A DNA stretch of 40,602 nt. It comes from an uncultured Collinsella sp. GTDB lineage: Bacteria > Actinomycetota > Coriobacteriia > Coriobacteriales > Coriobacteriaceae. Positions 30,795 through 37,674 of this stretch are shown piece after piece (position 1 is the stretch's first letter; each line of letters begins with the position of its first letter). A program made the translations under genes and the position numbers. The notes under the pieces were generated by a model. The model did no database searches and had not been told where the DNA came from. It saw only the letters and a program-made list of their open reading frames with translations. The DNA lies in assembly GCA_900541715.1 (NCBI GenBank), contig UQLI01000020.1:1-40602 (forward strand), given 5' to 3'.

Positions 30795-32519
30795 GTGGAC
30801 GAGGAAGCAAGCATCATCCTGGGGGATGCCATCGCCTTTTGCCAGCGCGACGGCCAAGATGCACGCCTCATCAACATGCTGGGGCAATCGCGCGCCATAA
30901 GCCTGACCGAAGATACGCTCACGATCGAGGCCCCCTCGCGCTTTGCCATCGCGCAGCTCAAAAAGCATCAGCCGACTATTGAGGCCTATCTGGAAGAAAT
31001 CGCCTTTGCACCGATTGCTCTCGACATCGTGGCACCGCAAGGCGCCGCGACGGAATCCGCTGCCGCCACGGCGCCCGCCACGGCTCCCGCTGCTTCCCCG
31101 GCGGTGCCGGCCTCCGCAGGCGATGTGCCGACAATCGAGCACCAGCGCAGCGATGTTTCCCGTGAAACCATGGCACCGTTGCCGGCCGCGGCGGCGACGT
31201 CAACGAACGCACCCGTCACGCACATGCCCATCGCTCACGACGCAGCGGCGGGCGAGGACTCGGGCATTGCGATCAAGAACACGCTTTCGGCCGATGACTT
31301 CCGCCGTATGATGAACCAGATGAAGGGCGGCGCTCCGGCAAAGACCACGCACGCTGCGGCCCCCGCTTCGCCCACGGCGGCGCCGGCAGCGCCGGCGGAG
31401 CAGAACACAGACGGTGCCCCGCTCGCCGCAAACTCAAAATTCACCTTTGAGAACTTTGTCTACGGGCCCGAGAACAGCCACGCCTATCGCTCGGCACTCA
31501 AGTTTGCCGCCCTGGCGGACGAGCGCGGCACGTGCACGTCACTGTTCATCTACGGCAAATCGGGGCTGGGTAAAACCCACCTGCTGCTCGCCATCAAAAA
31601 TGAGCTCGCCGAGAAATCTCCCGAGATCAAGGTCAAGTACGCCAATTCCCAGGCGTACCTGGACGACCTGATGACCGAGTTCGACCGCCAAAAGAAGAGC
31701 AACGCTCCCATCATGCAGGCATACCACGGCGTGGACGTGCTCATCATCGACGACATCCAAAACATTATCGGCAAGCGCGCGAGCGTGGACTACTTTTTCC
31801 AGCTTATGGACGAGTTCATCCGCAACAACAAAAAGGTCGTGATCGCAGCCGATCGCGCACCCAAAGACTTGAGCATGGACGAACGCCTGACCAGCCGCTT
31901 TAATGCCGGCATGCTCTGCTTGGTCGCAGAGCCCAGCTACGAGATGAAATACAAGATCTTGCAGCGCTATTACGAGAACACCATCGCCGCCGCGCCCGAG
32001 GCGGGCGACGATTCGCTACTGGCGGCCTACGGGGGCGACGGCGGACACCTGACCGACGAGCACTTTAAGCACATGGCCGAGGTCTCGGGCACCAACATCC
32101 GCGAGCTCGAGAGCTTCTGTGAGCGCTGCGCCGGCGAAGCGGGCGACCGCGAACGCGAGGGCGGGGAGCTCACCTTCGATGATATCGACACGATCGCCAG
32201 CCAGTACTTCGACACGTCGGCCAAGAAAATCAACGTTCAGACGGTCCAGTCCGTCATCGAGGAGCAGTACGGCGTAACGCACGAGGAGCTCATCGGCCCG
32301 CGTCGCAACGCCAATATCGCCAAAGCACGCCATATCGCTATCTACCTGGCCATCGAGATGTGCGAAATGACGACCACGGCGGTGGGCGCCGAATTTGGCA
32401 ACCGCAACCACTCGACCGTCAGTACGAGCTACAAAAAGGTCCAGAAGATGATCCAGGAAGACCGCACCGTCACCGAAGACCTCAAGTCACTGCGCGATAA
32501 AATTACACTGCGCTCGTAG
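30795..32519 (+). CDS. dnaA: chromosomal replication initiator DnaA
   Basis: The initiator of replication, 574 residues. Domain I (1-85) is followed by an unusually long Ala/Pro/Thr-rich linker (about 86-210), which contains a parS-like DVSRET stretch at 120-125. The AAA+ domain has Walker A GKSGLGKT (254-261), Walker B VLIIDDIQN and a box VII-type arginine region. Domain IV begins near 480. Its recognition helix reads EFGNRNHSTV (533-542), where most DnaA proteins have FGGRDHTTV, so two DNA-contacting residues differ. The GTG start has GGGAG upstream. DnaA-box-like sequences of altered type flank the gene. Confidence 0.97.
   Translation: MDEEASIILGDAIAFCQRDGQDARLINMLGQSRAISLTEDTLTIEAPSRFAIAQLKKHQPTIEAYLEEIAFAPIALDIVAPQGAATESAAATAPATAPAASPAVPASAGDVPTIEHQRSDVSRETMAPLPAAAATSTNAPVTHMPIAHDAAAGEDSGIAIKNTLSADDFRRMMNQMKGGAPAKTTHAAAPASPTAAPAAPAEQNTDGAPLAANSKFTFENFVYGPENSHAYRSALKFAALADERGTCTSLFIYGKSGLGKTHLLLAIKNELAEKSPEIKVKYANSQAYLDDLMTEFDRQKKSNAPIMQAYHGVDVLIIDDIQNIIGKRASVDYFFQLMDEFIRNNKKVVIAADRAPKDLSMDERLTSRFNAGMLCLVAEPSYEMKYKILQRYYENTIAAAPEAGDDSLLAAYGGDGGHLTDEHFKHMAEVSGTNIRELESFCERCAGEAGDREREGGELTFDDIDTIASQYFDTSAKKINVQTVQSVIEEQYGVTHEELIGPRRNANIAKARHIAIYLAIEMCEMTTTAVGAEFGNRNHSTVSTSYKKVQKMIQEDRTVTEDLKSLRDKITLRS
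31154..31169. promoter_or_regulatory. parS-like site inside dnaA
   Basis: TGTTTCCCGTGAAACC differs at two positions from the perfect parS sequence and is read as DVSRET in the linker of DnaA. It lies about 5.1 kb from the parS trio. Confidence 0.5.
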
Positions 32520-32757
32520 GAAAATAGAGACACCTGTTGAAAACTTGTCGAAACCACGGGCATAAGGTGTTTAAAACCCAACCCGCGGTGATGAAAAGTT
32601 TTGCGCAGGTTTTGAACGTGGAAAACCACCCCCGTTGCACACAGGTTGCTGTCGATTCTCTTTCTGGGTCTGACCTGCGTCTTTGGGAGTAATCAACAGT
32701 TTCGTCAGTGCTATTACTATTATTAAGATATTTATATCTATAGAAAGGTATTAAAAG
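32520..32757. other. probable oriC unwinding region (dnaA-dnaN gap)
   Basis: This 238-base gap contains a DnaA-box-like TTTTCAACA on the minus strand (32535-32543), embedded in a 17-mer that matches 29347-29363 with one change, and TAATCAACA on the plus strand (32690-32698). Thirteen bases later come the triplets CTA TTA CTA TTA TTA (32711-32725), which resemble DnaA-trios, and then an AT-rich run to the dnaN ribosome binding site, in an otherwise GC-rich region. This order (box, trio, AT-rich) matches the basal unwinding system of Bacillus. Confidence 0.65.
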
Positions 32758-33861
32758 ATGAAGTTCACCGTCAGCCAGAGCTCGCTTACACAAGCCATCG
32801 GCGTCGTTATGAAGGGTGTCGCTTCGGCATCCACCCTTCCCATTCTGTCGGGCGTGCTCGTTAAGGCCCAAGACGGCATCTTGGAATTCCAGACCTCTAA
32901 CTACACCATCTCGATCCGTCATCGCATCGCGGCACATGTCGAAGAAGAGGGCGAGATGGTTATCCCCTGTAAGATGCTCTCCAATATCACCAAGACCCTC
33001 CCCGATGCCCCGGTCACCTTTGAGCTGTCCGAGCGCCAGGTGCTGATTGGTTGTGAGAAGAGCTCTTTCCGCCTGAACACGCTCGATGCCAATGACTTCC
33101 CCGAGTTTCCGGCCTATGCCATCGAGAGTGCCGTGGAGCTGCCGACCGATGTCTTGTCCGAAATGGTCGGCCGCGTGTGGCGCGTCACCTCGACCGACAA
33201 GGCTCGCCCCATCCTGGGCGGCGTGCACATGAAGGTCGAGAACAACACCGTACGCCTGGTAGCGACCGATTCCTTCCGCTTGGCCGTGTGCGATACGCAG
33301 GTCGAGACCTCGACCCTCGAGGGCTCCTTTGAGCTCAACGTTCCGGCTGACGCCTTTAACGACGCGCTGAACATCATGGCCAGCCAGGCGACCATCATGA
33401 TCGGGGCTACCGACACCCAGGTCGTCTTCGAGGCCGGCAACACCACCTACGTGTCGCGCCGCATCGAGGGCATGTATCCCAACTACAAGCAGCTCATCCC
33501 CGATTCGTGCGTGACGAGCGTCAAGATTGACGTCGCCGCCTTTAACGCCGCCCTCAAGCGCGTGGCCGTTATCGCGAGCGCCAACCCCGCCGTCAAGTTC
33601 GAGATCGATGTCGAGAACGGGCAGATGGGCCTGTCCTCCATTTCCAATGACCAGGACCTTGCGCAGGAGACGATCGATGTCGAGGCCGAGGGCGAGTCGG
33701 GCACCATCGCCTTCAACTACCACTACATCTTCGGCTGCCTCAATGCCCTGTCCAAGGAGAAGGAGATCACGCTGGAGCTCAAGAGCTACTCGCAGGCGGG
33801 CATCTTCAAGTCCTACGACAAGATCAACTACCTGTACCTGGTCATGCCGGTCCGCATCTAG
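32758..33861 (+). CDS. dnaN: DNA polymerase III beta sliding clamp
   Basis: The ring-shaped processivity clamp of the replicative polymerase, 367 residues, with three repeated domains visible in the sequence, and the conserved TDKARPILGGVHM and VATDSFRLA segments and the C-terminal YLVMPVR end that forms the partner-binding pocket. AAAGG lies eight bases before the ATG. It follows the AT-rich origin stretch. Confidence 0.98.
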   Translation: MKFTVSQSSLTQAIGVVMKGVASASTLPILSGVLVKAQDGILEFQTSNYTISIRHRIAAHVEEEGEMVIPCKMLSNITKTLPDAPVTFELSERQVLIGCEKSSFRLNTLDANDFPEFPAYAIESAVELPTDVLSEMVGRVWRVTSTDKARPILGGVHMKVENNTVRLVATDSFRLAVCDTQVETSTLEGSFELNVPADAFNDALNIMASQATIMIGATDTQVVFEAGNTTYVSRRIEGMYPNYKQLIPDSCVTSVKIDVAAFNAALKRVAVIASANPAVKFEIDVENGQMGLSSISNDQDLAQETIDVEAEGESGTIAFNYHYIFGCLNALSKEKEITLELKSYSQAGIFKSYDKINYLYLVMPVRI

Positions 33862-33870
33862 CGCTGCGCC

Positions 33871-34977
33871 ATGACCATGTTCGCCCGCGATCTTTCCGTC
33901 GCGCACTACCGCAGCTTCGATAGCTATCGCCTTGCCCTGGACGAGGGCGTGACGATACTTGCGGGACCCAACGCGGCGGGAAAGACCAATCTCATAGAGG
34001 CGCTGCAGCTGCTGACGAGCGGCGCCTCGTTTAGGCATCCGACCGCAGCCGAGCTCGTCCATGACGGCGTGGGCTCGTGCAAGGTCGAGCTGAGGCTCGA
34101 GGGCGACGGCCGCGTGCTTGATATGGGGTTGAGCGCGGAGGACGGTAAGCGCTCGTTTAGCCGCAACGGCAAGAGATGCTCTGCCGCCGGTGTACGCGGG
34201 GTTCTGCCGAGCGTGCTGTTTTGCCCTGACCATCTGGACATGGTTAAGCGAGGCGCCAGTGTGCGCCGCGCCGCCCTCGATGACTTTGGCATGCAACTGA
34301 GCGCACGCTATGCCGATCTTGCGAGCACCTATGGGCGCTGCGTGACCCAGCGTAACGCCTTGCTCAAGGAGACCTGGTGCTGCCGTGAGATGCTCGGCGC
34401 GTGGAACGATTCGATTGCCCGCGCGGGCGCGGCTCTGCTCGTGCACCGGTTGGCCCTGCTCGACCGGCTGGCGGGCCATGTACACACTGCCTACGGGCAA
34501 GTGGCGTCCGGCGAGGCTGCCAACGTGACCTATACGTCCACACTGGGGGATTTGCCCCAGGTCGAGGATCGCGAAGAGCTGAAGGGCTGGGCGTACGAGC
34601 GCATGCTGGCTGCCCTTGATGAGCACGCCGACGAGGAAATTCGCCGCGGCGTGACGTTGGTGGGACCGCATCGCGATGAGATTGAGTTTACCGTGGCGGG
34701 TCGCTCCGCCCGTTCATTTGCCAGCCAAGGTCAACAGCGAACGTTGGTTCTGGCCTGGAAGGTGGCGGAGGTGGCCGTGGCTCGCGATGTCCTGGGCACC
34801 GCCCCACTGCTGCTTTTAGACGACGTGATGAGCGAGCTCGACGGCGAGCGTCGCGGCGCTTTTCTGCGGCTGATCGGCGATGATATCCAGACGGTCATAA
34901 CCACGACCAACCTGGGGTACTTTACCGATGACCTGCTTGATCGAGCCAAGGTGGTGAGCATGGGTGAGACGTGCTAA
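33871..34977 (+). CDS. recF: DNA replication/repair protein RecF
   Basis: An SMC-like ATPase of 368 residues that helps load RecA at gaps. Walker A is GPNAAGKTN near residue 31, the signature is SQGQQRTL and Walker B is LLLLDDVMSELD. It begins nine bases after dnaN without a clear ribosome binding site, so it is probably coupled to dnaN translation; an ATG two codons further could also serve. Its end overlaps the next gene by 14 bases. Confidence 0.97.
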   Translation: MTMFARDLSVAHYRSFDSYRLALDEGVTILAGPNAAGKTNLIEALQLLTSGASFRHPTAAELVHDGVGSCKVELRLEGDGRVLDMGLSAEDGKRSFSRNGKRCSAAGVRGVLPSVLFCPDHLDMVKRGASVRRAALDDFGMQLSARYADLASTYGRCVTQRNALLKETWCCREMLGAWNDSIARAGAALLVHRLALLDRLAGHVHTAYGQVASGEAANVTYTSTLGDLPQVEDREELKGWAYERMLAALDEHADEEIRRGVTLVGPHRDEIEFTVAGRSARSFASQGQQRTLVLAWKVAEVAVARDVLGTAPLLLLDDVMSELDGERRGAFLRLIGDDIQTVITTTNLGYFTDDLLDRAKVVSMGETC

Positions 34978-35527
34978 TTACGAGCGCGAGAGCGAGACAG
35001 TCGCCTTCAGTGGGTTTTTGAACGCAGAGCGCCAGCGCATCCTGGCGGCTGCAACACCTGAGCGCCGTGCGCAGATGGAGGCCGCCGAGGAGTCGCGCGC
35101 GGTCTATCGCGCGTGGAACGCGGTGTGCTCGGGCACGCGCGAGGGGCGGCATGTGACGGGCCTGCGCTACCTGCCCGAGTCCAATGAGCTGCTGGTATAT
35201 CTCGACTCGCCCTCGTGGACGCAGGAAATGACGCTGTTGCGCGAGATCATCCGCGCACGTATGGAGCGCGCCGGTGCACATGTGGACGGCCTGGTGTTCA
35301 AAACCACCGCGCCCGGTCACACGCCGCCCGCCGCCAAGGAGCGCCTTCGCCCAGCGGCGACCGAGCGCCCGCCGGCCCCGCACGCCGACCTAAGTGAGGC
35401 CGAGCGCACCGAGATTGAGCGCCAAGTGGCGCCCATCGAAGACCAAAAACTGCGCGAGGCCCTCGAGAATGCCATGAGAGCCAGCGCCGAGTGGGCCAAG
35501 GGCGTGCAAAGCAAAAAAGAGCCTTAA
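34964..35527 (+). CDS. DUF721/DciA-like protein
   Basis: A 187-residue protein in the position where actinobacteria carry DciA (DUF721), the ancestral loader or helper of the replicative helicase. The middle has the family-like pattern VYRAWNAVCSGTREGRHV...YLPESNELLVYLDSPSWTQEM, interrupted here only to keep the excerpt short, followed by LLREIIRARM. The C-terminal part is charged and probably helical. It starts at a GTG inside the end of recF. A strong terminator follows, so gyrB has its own promoter. The assignment rests on pattern and position. Confidence 0.82.
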   Translation: MRRANYERESETVAFSGFLNAERQRILAAATPERRAQMEAAEESRAVYRAWNAVCSGTREGRHVTGLRYLPESNELLVYLDSPSWTQEMTLLREIIRARMERAGAHVDGLVFKTTAPGHTPPAAKERLRPAATERPPAPHADLSEAERTEIERQVAPIEDQKLREALENAMRASAEWAKGVQSKKEP

Positions 35528-35553
35528 ATCGCATCTGGTGGCCTTGTAGAGCC

Positions 35554-35583
35554 AAATACCCTCGTTCCCGAGGGTATTTTTTT
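35554..35583 (+). terminator. terminator after the dnaA-DciA segment
   Basis: AAATACCCTCG pairs with CGAGGGTATTT around a TTCC loop, followed by a run of seven T. Confidence 0.93.
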
Positions 35584-35632
35584 ACGATAAACTAGTAAGG
35601 CTGTACACATTTTCTTGACTGAAGGAGGACGT

Positions 35633-37663
35633 GTGGCAAACGAAAACGATTACGATGGCGGCGAGATTAAGATTCTCGAAGGTCTCGAGGCCGTTCGTAA
35701 GCGCCCGGGCATGTATATCGGCTCGACGAGCGCCAGCGGTCTGCATCACCTGGTGTGGGAGATCGTTGACAACTCCGTCGACGAGGCCATGGCCGGTTTC
35801 TGCACCGAGATCCAGGTGACGGTCCACGCCGACAACTCCATCACGGTCGTCGACAACGGGCGCGGTATCCCCGTCGACGAGCACCCTGTTAAAAAGATCC
35901 CGACGCTCGAGGTCGTCATGACGATTTTGCACGCCGGCGGTAAGTTCGATAATTCGGCCTATAAGGTCTCGGGCGGCCTGCACGGCGTTGGCATCTCCGT
36001 CGTCAACGCACTGTCCAAGCGCGTGGTCGTTCAGGTTCGTCGCGACGGCAACACCTACGAGATGGAGTTCTCGCGCGGCAAGACCGTCAAGAAGATGGAG
36101 GTCGTGGGCACCTCGGATTCGACGGGCACCACCGTCACCTTCTGGCCCGACGACGAGATCTTCGAGACCTGCATTTACGATTTCGATACGCTGCACAACC
36201 GTCTGCAGGAGACGGCGTTCCTCAATAAGAACCTCAAAATCGTGCTGACCGACGAGCGCGAAGCGACTCCCCACGTGGAGGAGTTTTGCTACGAGGGCGG
36301 CATCATCGACTTCGTCAAGTTCCTCAACGAGGGCAAGGACGTCCCCGAGGCCTTTAAGGAGCCCATCTACATCGAGGGCAAATCGGACCCGGACGCGCCT
36401 GTGGCCAAGATGGGCGAGGTCGAGGTTTCCCTGCAGTGGAATAGCGGCTACGGCGAGAACGTCATGTCGTTTGCCAACGACATCTACACCCCCGAAGGCG
36501 GCATGCACCTTGAGGGCTTCCGTACCGCGCTCACCCGCGTGATCAACGATTACGCGCGCAAGCAGAACCTGCTCAAGGAAAAAGACGCCAACCTGACCGG
36601 CGACGATGTGCGCGAGGGCCTTTCGGCCGTTATCTCGGTCAAGCTGCCCGATCCGCAGTTTGAGGGCCAGACCAAGGCCAAGCTCGGCAGCTCCTATATG
36701 CGCGCGCTGACGCTCAAGATCGTGACCGACGGCCTCGCCGACTACCTTGAGGAGCATCCTAAGCCCGCCCGCGAGATCGTCAAGAAAGCCCAGCAGGCCT
36801 GCAAGGCCCGCAACGCCGCCCGCAAGGCGCGCGAGGCGACCCGCCGCAAGAGCCTGCTCGAGACGGCGTCCCTGCCCGGTAAGCTCGCCGACTGCTCGGT
36901 GCGCGATGCCGAGCTGACCGAGCTCTTCATCGTAGAGGGCGACTCGGCAGGCGGTTCGGCCAAGGACGGCCGTCGCCGAGACATCCAGGCGATTCTGCCC
37001 CTGCGCGGCAAGATTTTGAACGTCGAACGCGTTGGTGACCATCGCGCGTTCTCGAGTGACACCATTCAGTCGCTGATTACCGCGATCGGCTGCGGCGTCA
37101 CGACGAGTGCCGGCGACGGCGGCGACTTCGATATCACCAAGGCGCGCTACCACAAGATCATCATCATGACCGATGCAGACGTCGACGGTGCGCATATCCG
37201 CATCCTGCTGCTGACGTTCTTCTACAAGTACATGCGTCCGCTGATCGATGCCGGCTACGTCTATGTTGCCTGCCCGCCCATCTTTGGCATTAAGGTGCGC
37301 AACAAGATTCACTACGTGTATCCCAACGGCCGCCAGCCCGAAGACGAGATCCTGCGCGACACCATCCAGAGCCTGGGCCTGAACCCCGACGATAACGACG
37401 AGGACGGCAAGGCCAAGGACGGCAAGATCACCAAAAAGCGCAAGGGCTATACCGTCCAGCGCTACAAGGGTCTGGGCGAGATGGATCCCAAGCAGCTTGC
37501 CTCGACGACGATGGACCCCAAGACCCGCATCCTGCAGCGTGTGTCGATCGAGGACGCCGTGGTGGCGGACCGCGCCGTGCGCGAGCTGATGGGTTCCGAG
37601 GTCGGCTATCGCCGCGAGTACATCGAGAAGCATGCGCATGATGCACGCTTCCTTGACGCTTAA
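35633..37663 (+). CDS. gyrB: DNA gyrase subunit B
   Basis: The ATPase subunit of DNA gyrase, 676 residues. The GHKL domain has EIVDNSVDEAMAGF, DNGRGIPVD and a glycine-rich lid near GGLHGVGISVVNAL. The TOPRIM domain has EGDSAGGSA and TDADVDGAHI. The C-terminal part includes QRYKGLGEMD. The GTG at 35633 is chosen because AAGGAGG lies four bases upstream; the open frame extends to 35615 without a site of its own. It is followed 11 bases later by gyrA. Confidence 0.98.
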   Translation: MANENDYDGGEIKILEGLEAVRKRPGMYIGSTSASGLHHLVWEIVDNSVDEAMAGFCTEIQVTVHADNSITVVDNGRGIPVDEHPVKKIPTLEVVMTILHAGGKFDNSAYKVSGGLHGVGISVVNALSKRVVVQVRRDGNTYEMEFSRGKTVKKMEVVGTSDSTGTTVTFWPDDEIFETCIYDFDTLHNRLQETAFLNKNLKIVLTDEREATPHVEEFCYEGGIIDFVKFLNEGKDVPEAFKEPIYIEGKSDPDAPVAKMGEVEVSLQWNSGYGENVMSFANDIYTPEGGMHLEGFRTALTRVINDYARKQNLLKEKDANLTGDDVREGLSAVISVKLPDPQFEGQTKAKLGSSYMRALTLKIVTDGLADYLEEHPKPAREIVKKAQQACKARNAARKAREATRRKSLLETASLPGKLADCSVRDAELTELFIVEGDSAGGSAKDGRRRDIQAILPLRGKILNVERVGDHRAFSSDTIQSLITAIGCGVTTSAGDGGDFDITKARYHKIIIMTDADVDGAHIRILLLTFFYKYMRPLIDAGYVYVACPPIFGIKVRNKIHYVYPNGRQPEDEILRDTIQSLGLNPDDNDEDGKAKDGKITKKRKGYTVQRYKGLGEMDPKQLASTTMDPKTRILQRVSIEDAVVADRAVRELMGSEVGYRREYIEKHAHDARFLDA

Positions 37664-37674
37664 GAGGAGGTAAC

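Noticed and set aside
32503..34671. Minus-strand frame of 722 codons
   Set aside because: Opposite dnaN and recF; His/Gly/Arg-rich shadow translation.
35582..37639. Minus-strand frame of 685 codons
   Set aside because: Opposite gyrB; shadow translation.
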